From: Madurella fahalii | Lineage: Eukaryota > Ascomycota > Sordariomycetes > Sordariales | DNA length: 64,000 bases | Assembly (NCBI GenBank): GCA_029876055.1 | Contig: CM056879.1 | Span: forward strand, 1,364,001 to 1,428,000 | Direction of reading: 5' to 3' | Part shown: positions 1 to 10,075 of the stretch, piece after piece | How positions within the stretch are numbered: position 1 is the stretch's first letter | Layout: each line of letters begins with the position of its first letter | Program-made: the position numbers and the translations under genes | The notes under the pieces: generated by a model | The model's database searches: none | Seen by the model: only the letters and a program-made list of their open reading frames with translations | What the model was told of the DNA's origin: nothing

Positions 1-252
1 CGCGGTGCAGCGGCAGCCATCAGGGCGGTTCACGGCACTAGCTTTACGACGGGCCCGATTTGCTCGACTATCTACAGGGTTTCGGGAGGCAGCACGGACT
101 ATGCTATCGACGTTGCTGGCGCCGACTATTCTTTTGCCGCTGAACTGCGCGACACCGGTAACTACGGCTTCGTGTTGCCGGCGAATCAAATCGTGCCCAG
201 CGGCGAGGAGGCGTATGCTGGGGTGAGGTATCTGCTGCAGAATATGAGGTGA
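1..252 (+). CDS. Metallocarboxypeptidase (M14A), C-terminal end, partial
   Basis: The frame beginning at base 1 is open and ends with TGA at 250-252, giving the last 83 residues of a zinc carboxypeptidase A-type protein. Seen directly: a segment containing GSSTDYA-like residues (SGGSTDYAIDVAG) followed by AAELRDTGNYGFVLP and a tail ending in EEAYAGVRYLLQNMR. In M14A enzymes the Glu of the F-E-L-R-D-T-G segment is the catalytic general base, and that Glu is present here. Fungal members are usually secreted digestive exopeptidases that remove hydrophobic C-terminal residues. The N-terminal propeptide and zinc ligands lie outside the window, so secretion is inferred from the family only. The reading frame has no defect in the visible part. 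Confidence 0.85.
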   Translation, partial: RGAAAAIRAVHGTSFTTGPICSTIYRVSGGSTDYAIDVAGADYSFAAELRDTGNYGFVLPANQIVPSGEEAYAGVRYLLQNMR

Positions 253-837
253 GTAGAACGAGGTGAGCTTGGTGGGGGCTGCACGCCCCCGGGCTGGAAA
301 GAACATAAGTGAGATGGATGGATGATAGGCGGGGGCAGCGTATAATAATATATTAGTTCTCAGTATGCCTGATGTCTTCTGAGTCTGAGCGGCCGTCCGA
401 ACGTGTTGAGGCCCGACCGCCATGTCCAAGAAGGTGATTTGTAAACATCTGCAAACTAGGTGTCCAACAGCCCCCATTTTAATACTATGTAAATCGTTCA
501 AACATTCGTTCTATGACCAAGCTCTATGACAGTCAGATCGCTTTCATGAAAAATACACAATCACTTACCAAAGTTTGAGGTGCGTTTGACGGCCGTACCA
601 CGAAACTTTGAGTCCATGTCTGACTGAATATCACTGGCAACGATACTCTCAGCCTGCGTACGAGTTACAACTATAGACGATCACCATATTGGGCTTCTCT
701 ACTGTTCACAAGAGAGTGGGACAACTCCCCGCACGAGTCATTGAAGTGTAGTAATGCTCTTGGTGTGGAGAAGCAAAACTTGGGTCGTACCAAATAACCT
801 CCAAAGGAAGGCAAACAACAACGATGACGGGGCCTGA
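253..837. other. Intergenic, no gene seen
   Basis: The sequence downstream of the carboxypeptidase shows only short ORFs without codon bias or recognisable motifs. It probably holds the 3' untranslated region of that gene. Confidence 0.5.
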
Positions 838-925
838 ACACGATGTGGGGGCCGAACCAACCAATCTTCAATTCTTGGAGATACTCCTTAAGAGTCTCAC
901 GCTCTACTGACTGAGCTAGCCGGGC
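838..925 (-). pseudogene. tRNA-Lys(CTT)-like relic
   Basis: Read on the minus strand, the stretch starts with GCCCGGC, then TA-GCTC-AGTCAGTA-GAGC (a D arm), then TGAGA-CTCTTAA with a CTT anticodon, and further on a T-arm-like GTTGG-TTCGGCC-CCCAC. The first half matches a eukaryotic tRNA-Lys(CTT). The 3' acceptor side (ATCGTGT) pairs poorly with GCCCGGC, one T-stem pair is mismatched, and the total length is about 15 nt too long with no clean intron. This is best read as a decayed tRNA copy rather than a working gene. A covariance-model scan would settle it. Confidence 0.4.
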
Positions 926-1954
926 TTGTTGCCGACGTTTAATGCTTGGGAGTGCTGTGATAGCTATTCATCCACTGGGAACAGTCCATCGCACTCTTGT
1001 GATACATACAGGTAGGCTCTTCAGAGACTTTTTCTAACCTCTAGCTCAGCCCATTTTTGATCCCATTCTATCAATTGTTTCCTGATTTTCTGGCATCTAG
1101 GGTTCGGGTCTATGCTTTCCGCGCACATCCGTTCGTTGACCGGGGCTTCGGACGGCGGGGTTCCGAGGAATCTCCCCCGGTGTGAGCGAGGAGCCAGTGA
1201 CATCGTTGGACCTGATTAGGAGGTGAGCCAAAGCATAAGAGGTGGTGGGAGTCGTAACAAGGACGGGAGGCATACCGGGAGTCATCGGTAGCCCCTTTCG
1301 AGGGCACAGAATTTGTCATTGCTGACTATGTTCCGGCGCGGTGGACTTGTCTGGTTGGTACACTCGCAGCAAATACATGCAATACCGAGAACGGATAGTG
1401 TGGCTTAGCAGCGGTATTCTGGCCGTAAGGAAGAGACGCGAGCTTCACTTGCGAAAATTAGCAGGACCGTTGTAGGGACATTCTTGGGCGTATGCCCTAT
1501 TTATATATGGAGAGTAAATGTGAGACTTGGCGTCACTCGCGGAGCCATTAGTGTGCGTGTGGGCGTGGATGTATGTGTCCATCGAACCCACAAGATCTGA
1601 AGATTTAGTATGTGGCGCGTGCGCAAGGGAATGAGTGCCGCAAGCCACAGGCGGCTGTGAGCTGAACGCACAAATGTGCGTTCCCGGCCCAGCATGCACT
1701 GGGGTTGGCGGGGTGCACTTCCAGTGTCGGTCAGTTCCTTGTCGGTATTTAGAGTGGTGACCGACGCTTTCTCAATAAAACTTCAAGTCTAGCAAATTCG
1801 AATGAGAGTGGCGGACGACGGGAGTTTTTGGGCATCGTTCTAGCCAAAATCCGCCGATTCGGTTGCCATATCCACGCCGACGATTGGTTCAGTGTGCATT
1901 GGGGGGGTTTGCGGGGGTTTGCGGCGAGTGTCTTATCATCCATGGTTGTTGACG
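926..1954. other. Intergenic, no gene seen
   Basis: Only short overlapping ORFs on the minus strand are present, none with a family signature. The last few hundred bases probably contain the promoter of the gene starting at 1955. Confidence 0.45.
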
Positions 1955-2821
1955 ATGGCTTCGAGTCGGCCATCAGCAGAGAAGATGCCTTCGAGGGCAG
2001 AACACCAAAATCAACCACTTTTCCCATCAGCTCAAGCACAAAAGGCGACAACGACGTCGGAGACTCCATCTTTCTCAGCGCCTTGGGGTCGTTTGTCTGG
2101 GTCGGCCCAAGCAATCTCGGGCGAGAAGCGCCCGGCGCTAGAGCTCGACATCGTGGATGACGAGACCCAGCTGGCCGACCGCTTGCATCTACCCGGCAAG
2201 GGTGCGAAGAAACACCGCGGCGCTAGGGCCAGGCTCCCACCACCAAACCCAATACTCTTTCAGACGTGGCCGAGAGACGGCATCAACCCACCACAGCATG
2301 AATTCCCTGTCGCACCCAACACCACGCCCGACAACCCAGACGAGATGGTCATCGCGTTCGACGGCGAGCCTAGCGAACCAACGAGGAATACCGTTCGCAC
2401 TCATTGCGCGTCTTTGTCTCCGTCTCTCCGAGAGATGTTGTGCGGTTCTCAGATTGACCCCACCGAGCTCAAGCTTGCATGTGCCCGGAACATGGAACAC
2501 ACCTCCTGCCCATCACTCTGGACCGGCTCTACCAAGGACACCGAGAGCATCGCGGGTTACGATGTAGGCCGTCGGCCAGATTCCTCTGATCGAACCGCCA
2601 AGGGCGTGAGCCTGACCGATGGCACACTGCCAGAAGTCAGAATCTTTGCTCCCGAAGCCGAAATCGACAGCCTCTTGACAAATCTTGACGCAGCGGATGT
2701 CTTCAAATATCTCGAATCACCGTTGAGACAGCCTTCATCCTTGTCTGAGAAGGCCAAGTTGGTGCCGGGCCTGGTCGTCTTTCGAATACCAAATCCCCCT
2801 TCACGAGGAGCCCCGAAATAG
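1955..2821 (+). CDS. Hypothetical protein, probably the 5' part of the C2H2 gene
   Basis: This is an open frame of 288 residues from the ATG at 1955 (MASSRPSAEKMPSR), chosen because the preceding in-frame stretch is Gly/Val-rich and unlike protein. The product is Pro/Ser/Glu-rich and looks disordered, with a more structured tail (EAEIDSLLTNLDAADVFKYL). It ends at TAG 2819-2821. The next frame, open from 2749, overlaps it by about 70 nt and carries the C2H2 region, so one indel or an undetected intron in 2740-2830 would fuse the two into a protein of about 755 residues. No enzyme motif is visible. The fused-gene reading is an inference. Confidence 0.45.
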   Translation: MASSRPSAEKMPSRAEHQNQPLFPSAQAQKATTTSETPSFSAPWGRLSGSAQAISGEKRPALELDIVDDETQLADRLHLPGKGAKKHRGARARLPPPNPILFQTWPRDGINPPQHEFPVAPNTTPDNPDEMVIAFDGEPSEPTRNTVRTHCASLSPSLREMLCGSQIDPTELKLACARNMEHTSCPSLWTGSTKDTESIAGYDVGRRPDSSDRTAKGVSLTDGTLPEVRIFAPEAEIDSLLTNLDAADVFKYLESPLRQPSSLSEKAKLVPGLVVFRIPNPPSRGAPK

Positions 2822-2826
2822 CGGGA

Positions 2827-4224
2827 GTGCCAGCTCTTGAGAGACGCAGTCAAGACAGTGATCCTAACGCTAATACACCATCAACGTACCCAGTCCCAGC
2901 GAATTCAGTCGGCAAGACCGATGAAACCGACGAGAATAGCGACGAGACCGGCGATTCGTCCGACACCGAGGGTTATGAGGGCGATTATTGGTCCGATTAC
3001 ACTCCGGATGTCCCCTACATGAGTGACGCACACCTATTCATGCAATATAAAGAGACAGTCCTGATGAGCCTTTTTCAGCACTTTGACTGCTGGCCGGTGC
3101 CGACAACCCACGCAAGCGATGGGCATAATGCACCAGACAGCCACAGTTCACGGCAGGCATATCGGGAAAAGCTATCCCAGAGCCGTAACAAAAGAGCAAG
3201 AGATAGCAGTGGGAAGAGAAGTTCGAGCCGTGGAAACAGCGAGGAGGATCCGAAAGCAACGAACGCCAAAAAGCCGCGGCACGGGGAGAGGCAGCACCGC
3301 CCACGTCTGGCATGTCCCTACTACAAGAAAGCTCCGTTGCAGTACTACGACTGCCACAGCAAGATTATCTCTTCAATCTCATACCTAAAACAGCACCTTT
3401 CGCGGACCCACCAGCTGCCCGTCTACTGCCCCGTTTGCAAAGACGTCTTTCCTAACGAGGCCGAACGTGATGCCCACGCAGAACAGCGGAGCTGCCAACT
3501 CCGCACTGGCGTTGTACATGAGGGTCTGACGCGGGATCAGAAGGAACAGCTACAACGACGTGCGTCGCCGACGGCGCCTGAGGAGCAGTAGTGGTTCGAA
3601 ATCTTCGATATTCTGTTCCCAGGCTACAACCCTCGTCCGACTAGTGCATATATCAACGCAGAGCTGGTAGCTGAGACAGAAAACTACCAGGACTTCGAGC
3701 GTGTGGAAGGCCCCCGCATAATACTGGATACTCTGCGTCGACAAGGTGTTAGTCTCGTGCAGGTTGCGAACCCTGAGCATGACCTCGGCGTGTTCCGGGA
3801 GATCCTTCTTGCAGAATCGTTGGCCTCCATCGCGCGGCGGTGGCACGAGTCTCGGTCAGTACATGACGGGACAAACCACCTGGCTGACTCAGACGGCTCG
3901 ACATCGGTAATTGGGGTTGCGCCATCGACAGCCGGTAGGACGCTGGTGGAGTTACATGATGAAGGCACGACTGAGAATCAGGTACTTCTCGCTGACAAAA
4001 CAGTCGAGGAGGGAGTGATCGAGGAGGGAGTGATCGAGGAGATGCAACCGGAGCCTAGCGATATGTTGGCGACTATGAACGAACTCACCGGTCTCTCTAC
4101 ACTATCTCCATCGGACTGGTTTGGAGGTCAAGACCCAAATGATGCAGGGACAGCAGGAATGGAAGGCTACGATGACGCAACCCTTTTTCAGTACAGTACC
4201 AACTTGCTAGATGAAGGTACTTGA
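2827..4224 (+). pseudogene. C2H2-type zinc-finger protein with a premature TAG
   Basis: The frame encodes an acidic Ser/Asp-rich stretch, then a cysteine-rich block resembling fungal C2H2-domain proteins: LACPYYKK, YLKQHLSRTH, then CPVCKDVFPNEAERDAHAEQ followed by RSC (C-x2-C-x12-H-x5-C). After TRDQKEQLQRR the frame hits TAG at 3589-3591, but continues open in the same frame with WFEIFDILFPGY, EGPRIILDTLRRQG and more, to TGA at 4222-4224. In related fungal proteins this region reads EEQQWFEIF, so the stop fits a single CAG-to-TAG change. The open frame has no ATG near 2827, supporting joining to the upstream ORF. A 15-bp direct duplication near 4008-4040 gives EEGVIEEGVIEE. Likely nuclear; function unknown. 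Confidence 0.65.
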
Positions 4225-4977
4225 GCGGGCAGCGCCTCAATCAGTGAGCTGGGAATGGGAGGCCCCCGAGATGCTGGCCAAGATGTTACCTATTTCTGTA
4301 GAAAAAGAAAATTGTTATACTGCTTCCCATACATAATAAACACGAACATTTAAGTAGTTTTACCAACTAATCAAGCGGTTCTTGTCCCTTGTTACAAGCC
4401 GTAATATATGCGGCATTTCTCCGCCCGCTAACACCCACACTTAATTCCTAGACTGTGTTGAACGGTGGATTAATCTAAGGTGTCTAGCATCAGTGTGTGT
4501 CAACTTCCTAGTATAGAAAAACGTTCCGCACCGTTCTTTGGCCCCCGTGCCAGAGCCCCGATCCATTCCTTCTAGATTCCGCCTAAGAGCATTCCTGTGC
4601 GCCATGAATGCAATGAAAATGCGGTTGACCACGCTCGAGCCGATGTGGGCTGCGGAAACCACTTCAAGGAGACGCGTGAGCTCAAGGGGTGTCATGTTAC
4701 AGCCATCCTCTATTTCGTTATCGAGCGCACTGCACGACGAGAACCAGCCACTGCAGATAGCCTCCGGTACATAGTCTTGTTCTTCCGGCTTAGTAGGGAG
4801 GCGGGGGTGAGGTCGTTGTAGCCCGAGCGTGGTAAAGTTTAGATCCGAGATATTGCCTTAAGAACAAGATTTAGAGACGTTACGAAACATTCTCGAGTTC
4901 CATGTCACAAAGCCCTATATAAAAATAGTATCAATACTTTTAAGCATAAATTCTCCGTCCATTAAAAGAATTGATAC
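4225..4977. other. Intergenic; 3' region, AT-rich end
   Basis: The first 100 bp include a possible polyadenylation region (AATAAA-like at about 4335). The rest has no convincing coding sequence, and base composition turns AT-rich after about 4830. Confidence 0.45.
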
Positions 4978-5046
4978 TGAAATAGTACAGAAACGTATAT
5001 CTATATCCACATACCCATCAAGCAAGGGGGGAAGGCAAAAACTGCC
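4978..5046 (-). repeat. RIP-degraded fragment of the 417-bp LTR-like repeat
   Basis: The stretch starts TGAAATAGTACAGAAAC and continues with ATC-TATATCCACATACCC and a GGGGGGAAGGCAAA block. It aligns base by base with the end of the repeat at 18864 (TGAAATGGTGCAGAAAC). The differences are almost all C-to-T or G-to-A, so this is an older, RIP-mutated copy of the same element, truncated after about 70 bp. Confidence 0.6.
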
Positions 5047-5350
5047 CCCCTGCCCCCCAATCTAGATTCCTAGAGAGGCCAAGCAGTAATTAATCTATAT
5101 CTCATTAGGTACCTAGAGCTTCTAAAAGCAAATTTCAGTATATACGTTATACAGTACCAAGTTCACTAGTCGGCCAAGAATGGATGTTTGAAAATGTTGA
5201 TTTTATATTTTATAGGGTAAATAATACGAGAGGCCAAAATATTTTGTAATGTCTAACTACAGACTTCTTTCTAAAGGCTTTGTCACATGACTCGCATCTA
5301 CAATGCTTTGGCTACATCGATCTGCACTGAAGCCCCACCCCCTCACCCTA

Positions 5351-5600
5351 AGCCACTGTGCGTTGCAAGCACCAGGACCGCCCCACTTTTTTTGGGCTCT
5401 TCCCCCCCCTCTGTCAGGCCAGACCGCCAGTCTGGCAGGATAGTTGAATCTGTAGATACTGAGCAAAACCGCCTAAAAACGCGTTTTCTGAGGGTTTCGT
5501 CAATTTGAAGCGATTCTGGGCTACCTGAAGCCCTTACTTACCCTCTTACGTGCCTGCCCGCCACTTGCGCGCAGCTGCCCAGCCCTGTCGCCCTGCCTGT
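5351..5600 (+). repeat. Left terminal inverted repeat of the long Tc1-like element
   Basis: It matches the reverse complement of 9815-10075. It contains a run of seven Ts flanked by CCCCAC and GGGCTC, a C-run and the palindromic CCGCCAGTCTGGCAGG. Confidence 0.8.
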
Positions 5601-5929
5601 TGATGGCTGACCTCACCGCCCCAAAGTCGATCCTGAAGCTTCCTGGTACTGCCCAGCGAGCCAGCTACCCATAACGTCGGTTCCTTCGTCGAATTGTATG
5701 CTTTACAGCGATGCCATCGCGAGGTTCGAAGTGTAATAGGGTGCCTACGCAAAGCAGTGTTGACGAGCCGCCCCAGCGCTTACCCTGTATACGCCTAACC
5801 AGATCAACTAGCAGTCTAGTAACGAATTAGGGAGATACAGTCCCTGAGACTCCCTCCCAACGCCCTATCACCAGGATTCGCTTATACGGTAGCAGTGGGC
5901 AATCGGCAACGTTAGATATAACCCCATAA

Positions 5930-8608
5930 TCGAATCGCGTAGTGGATTTGGGGGCGACGCAGGAATCCACTAATGTACCTGTCAGCCGCCTACGTAACCG
6001 CTTGCAAGCTCGCCTAACTACGGCGACTGATAGCGATAGTACTGTATCGGCTATATCGAAGTCAGTATCGAATTTAATATCCAATCGAAGTAGAACCTTC
6101 AAACCTCCTGTAGTAGAGACGCGATCGCGGTCGCGATCGCGGGCCCGTACCGAGGTTCCTGACTCCTAGGGCGAAGCGAGGGTCGAGAAACCGCCTCCAT
6201 GCGATCGTAACCGCGATCGTACTGATCCGCCGACAACGACGACGACGATATTGCCGTCTATCGTAATACCCTCCTCGCCTATACAGTTCCTATCATCGCC
6301 TACAGCGCCTGCCTCGCCTGCTATACCCGCCACGCCTATACCGTCGCAATCGCAGTCACAATCGCGATCCAATAAGCCTTCTGACAAGCTGTTAGCTAGA
6401 GCCATCCCCAACAGTATTAACATCAAGGTTACCTGTCTGGCGAGATGGTTCCAGAACCTGTATCTAGGTAGTCTTAAGATCCGGCCGCCTCTCCCATAAA
6501 AGCGTACTTCAATACGTAGTATGGCGGTCGAATGCGATGGCGACGACTTCGACGATAGGTACCTTGGTTCTGACCTATCGCTGATAATATCTGAGCTTCG
6601 CTATGACCTATATTCAAGTTTTATCAGTAACTTCGAGCGAAGTGGTATAGAGGGACAGGTTACCCTCATCCAGACTGAGATACAGGGTCTGGCAACAGTC
6701 AATTCCAAGTAGACTGACGAACTTATCGCGTTGTCAGTACCTATACCGCAAGAACATCCTGGATCGCTTAGCTAGATCGATACAGCTCGGATCTTACGAG
6801 AATTGTTAAGCAAGTCGTTGCTATACATTATCAATATTACCCTCGAATTTGAGCTCGCTCAGCGCCCTATCCGACCGTGCCCAGGTATAACCGCTTTGAT
6901 TCCTGGTACGCCAACGCCATCACGAGGATTATCGATTCCCTTCGACGTACAGTCAGTCAATACCACGCCATCGATTCAGCAAGCCGTACCTACGCCCGCG
7001 CCTGTACCCGCGATCTCTACAACGCCTGCGACTTCGACAACGCCTGCGATCGCGATAACACCTACTACGAGCGAGAAGCCGCTGAAGAAGCTGCGAAAGA
7101 CAACGACGAATACAATACTACAGGAGTTAGAGACTTGCCAAGTTCAAGATCCAAAGAAAGTAAATTGGTACGTATTAACAGGTCGCTAGCGTTACGCGGA
7201 CGGCGTAAAGTGTAAGAATTACCGTAAAGGTCAAGATTTGAACTTCTACTTCCTAATGCCTAACGACAAGACATATTACCCTATATCTTTAGCTGAGATA
7301 GCGTCCTAGGGCAAGGCTATTATAGAAGGAATAGCAACGATTGACAATCTACCGCCAACGATGGTCAAGAAGTAGGTAATGTCGGAAACACGGCACCTCT
7401 GAATCTTGGGAAATGACAGTTCAGGATTTTATGTGTGTCTTCTCTTTGATTGTGTTGATTGTCCCTCTTGTGTTCTGTTGCTCTCCTCTCTGTCCCGTCT
7501 ATCTTTGCTAGAGAGATTGCTCCTTTTATAGACGAGATACGCGTACAGGATGACGTCCGTACAGTGGCGCAGTTAGCTGCCAGCCTGCTTTAGCTGACTA
7601 GAATACATGGGTTTGACTCCTGCACTAGATCCTGTGATCCTGATCCTTGGACTAGCGCCTGACCCTTTTGACAGGTAACTGTATCAGTTATAGCGAATAC
7701 CGCTATTGCGCCAAATGGCGATCTAGTGCCGTGCGTTGCTGGGCGCCTCCCATCTCGATATATAATGCCCAATATCACCATCAACAACAACAGCAATAAT
7801 ACTAGTGATATCGGGCATTGGGGCGGCTTCGCGCTATATATACGTCGTTAGAATCCGACACTCTACAACGCAGTGTTCCAGCAGGGTTACAGCTATCCGT
7901 CAGCACCTCCATTGTATAGATCCTTTCTATTAAGCCAGACGATGTCTACAATCGCTGAGCCTACTTTACCTATAGGGCCTCCTTCTATTACTAATAGTAA
8001 CTACAGTTACGATCCTCCCCTACTAATTCGCTCCTCCTCGCCACTATTGCTACCGCCTTATAGAGACCCCGCTGACGTTATCAGCGAATTTATTAAGAGC
8101 TTCGTGCGGTCCTATTGCCTGGGCTTTGATTAAAGCTAGTCTCTCGATGCGATATAGCGTATCAAGTGTACGTTCCTTAAGGACAGGCGTAACGTTGATA
8201 ATATCTGCCGTCTTCCCGAATCCTAGTTCGTTAAGCAAGATCTGGCTACGCGCCTTGTCCTTCTACTATGCCATGCCGCGAAGAGCTTCCTGAAGGCAGA
8301 GATGCAATTAGCGTTGTTAGATGAAGATCCTATACAGCTATCGATAGGTTTGTCACCTACCTAGAGGATAATTCGCTAGCTAACTGTATGTTATACCAAG
8401 GTCCTCGTCTTCTACTGCGCTACTGCAGCGCTCGCCGATACTATCAATGCATAGTAATATCCTTGATACCGACTTTGATACCGGCTGTACAATCCTACGC
8501 ACTAACGAATATACTGAGGATAGCGATAGTCTAGGTAAGATATTGGGTAACGAAGACCAGGATGAGGACAAGACTGCGTCTGGATATTCTGAGGAGCAAG
8601 ATAGATAA
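5930..8608 (+). pseudogene. Second (accessory) gene of the long Tc1-like element, function unknown
   Basis: A single reading frame runs from about 5930 to 7379, interrupted only by TAG/TAA codons (for example 6167, 6497, 6710 and near 7305), most fitting Gln codons changed by CpA-to-TpA. It resumes in step after the solo LTR (7674) to 8133, then shifts frame and ends at TAA 8606-8608 with an acidic tail (LGKILGNEDQDEDK). Visible regions, in order: an Arg/Ser-rich tract (RSRSRSRA), a Pro/Thr/Ile-rich linker, a region SELRYDLYSSFISNFERSG, a second Thr/Pro-rich linker, then a basic segment EKPLKKLRKTTTN with NWYVLTGR, KCKNYRKGQDLNFYFLMP and KTYYPISLAEIAS. I do not recognise the family. The basic segments would suit nucleic-acid binding, but that is inference. 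Confidence 0.55.
7380..7673 (-). mobile_element. Solo LTR (TGTCA family), 294 bp
   Basis: On the plus strand the element begins TGTCGGAAACACGG and ends CCCTTTTGACA, i.e. TG...CA termini. It is flanked by a perfect 5-bp duplication GGTAA (7375-7379 and 7674-7678). It is a close reverse-complement match to the LTR at 28481-28755. No internal retrotransposon sequence is present, so it is a solo LTR formed by LTR-LTR recombination. It splits the accessory gene of the host transposon. Confidence 0.85.
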
Positions 8609-8652
8609 CGTGCAACAGAGAAAAACAACTATTAAAGAACTATCTGCTGTAC

Positions 8653-9768
8653 TTAAGCTACAGTCCCAGTTACCAGATACTCGGTAAACTCAGTGGTATA
8701 CAGTTGATGATAATCCATAGTCCTTACTCCCTTACTCTCTTCTCTGAAGGTCAGTCTCGCTTGCTTATAGTAGCCGCGTACTACTTCTACGCAGTTACCG
8801 ACAGTATCAACTGCTTGATATAGGAAGTCTTTGAAGTTGTACAGGCTCATCTCGTCGCCGCCCGTATAACGATAGTATCGTCGAACGTACGCCTTGATAT
8901 CACTGAAAACCGCTTCAATAGGGTTAAAATCAGGTGAGTAAGGCGGCAGATACTACAACAGGATCCCAACCTCTCTACATAACTATACAACGCGAAGGTC
9001 GCGATACTACAAGGCGTTATCCATTACCAGGATACTGTTAGGCGCTAAGAATCGCCTCATCTTTAATAAGACTCCCTCCTTCAACCACTAGATAAAACCG
9101 TCCTTATCAGTATGACCCTCATAGACCAACGCGTCAAGGATACCGTTGACTGATATCGCAGGTAGTATATAGAATCGGATTCCTCGCTCGAATACGTTAT
9201 TGAGGCTCGACTAGATTCCTTTAGGCGCCCACGCAGTTCGTCTAACGCCATCACGTCTATCCGTACCAGATTCGTCGCAGAAGACGAACATCTCAGCAGT
9301 AAACAACGATATCTTCCTCAACCAGTCGACATATAGCGGTTCGCTACGTTATAATGCCTTCAATTGTACCTTCTTCTTAGTCCAACCCTCCTCTTTCAAG
9401 CGCCGACTGATAGTCGACTTGTATACGTATATTTGGCACTCCTCTACCAAAAACCACTGCATCTCGTCGAGATATAAGTCGGGTTTCTCGTACAGGTAAT
9501 CTAGCAACCTCTATCAACAGTCAGGGCAATCAAGGCAGTACTGATAGACCGAAGGACTAACCTCCATCGCCCACGGGGCGAGTATACAGGAATTTTGCGG
9601 TATCTTTGGACGCGGGAATGGATCCCCAATCAGATCAAACATACGCTTATATCGCCGGGCCTGCCGTGGGCTAACACCTACTTCCTTCGCGATAGCCTCA
9701 GGAGGCTCATTTGCAGTAAGCATTACAGCTATCTGCGCCTTCTGAAGCTTGTTGATATAGTTGACCAT
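8653..9768 (-). pseudogene. DD34E (Tc1-like) transposase with multiple in-frame stops
   Basis: One frame of 372 codons runs from the ATG at 9768 to the stop at 8653 with no frameshift. The N terminus is a helix-turn-helix (QIAVMLTANEPPEAIAKEVG, SPRQARRYKRMF). The DDE catalytic fold follows: FCDESGTDRR (first Asp), NSILVMDNA (second Asp) and LPPYSPDFNPIE (Glu), with 34 residues between the second Asp and Glu. About eight internal stops are present, mostly TAG, at positions where Gln codons fit (for example before YLPPYSP). The product would cut and paste the host element via its TIRs, but this copy is inactive. It ends 45 bp from the convergent accessory gene. Confidence 0.85.
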
Positions 9769-9784
9769 AGTATCTCGTAGTAGG

Positions 9785-9830
9785 AGGGCGACACGCAGGG
9801 CGACACGCAGGGCGATAGGGCAGGGCGACA
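9785..9830. repeat. Short tandem repeat (GCGACACGCAGG-type)
   Basis: A 12-base unit is repeated imperfectly about four times just inside the right inverted repeat of the long Tc1-like element. Confidence 0.6.
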
Positions 9831-10075
9831 GGGAGGCGGCGCCTGGTCAGCGCGCAAGTGGCGCGCAGGCACGTGAGAGGGTAGGTAGGGGCTTCTAATG
9901 CCCCAGAATCGCATCAAATCGACGAAAACCCCAGAAAACGAGTCTTTGGGCGGTTTTGCTCAGTATCTACAGATTCAACTATCCTGCCAGACTGGCGGTC
10001 TGGCCTGACAGAGGGGGGGGGGAGAGCCCAAAAAAAGTGGGGCGGTCCTGGTGCTTGCAACGCACAGCAGCCACT
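9815..10075 (-). repeat. Right terminal inverted repeat of the long Tc1-like element
   Basis: This is the reverse-complement partner of 5351-5600, with the same G-run, AAAAAAAGTGGGGCGG block and TTGCAACGCACAG end. Confidence 0.8.

Larger units (their letters stand above)
5351..10075. mobile_element. Long Tc1-like DNA transposon (DD34E) with about 250-bp TIRs and two genes
   Basis: Bases about 5351-5600 and 9815-10075 are inverted copies of each other. They share CTGTGCGTTGCAAGCACCAG, the CCCCACTTTTTTTGGGCTC block, the CTGCCAGACTGGCGG palindrome and a pyrimidine-rich inner part. TA dinucleotides at 5349-5350 and 10076-10077 are candidate target duplications; the outermost 15 bp of the two ends do not align perfectly, so the edges are approximate. 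Inside are a minus-strand transposase (8653-9768) and a convergent plus-strand second gene (about 5930-8608). A solo LTR interrupts the second gene at 7380. At about 4.7 kb it is much larger than ordinary Tc1/mariner elements (1.3-2.4 kb). Confidence 0.8.

Noticed and set aside
2189..2500. Minus-strand ORF within the hypothetical gene at 1955
   Set aside because: No motif, and the plus strand has the longer frame leading into the C2H2 region.
6116..6140. GCGATCGC-rich palindromic run as a possible regulatory site or CRISPR-like repeat
   Set aside because: It encodes the RSRSRS tract of the transposon accessory protein; no spaced repeats of CRISPR type exist anywhere in the window, as expected for a fungus.
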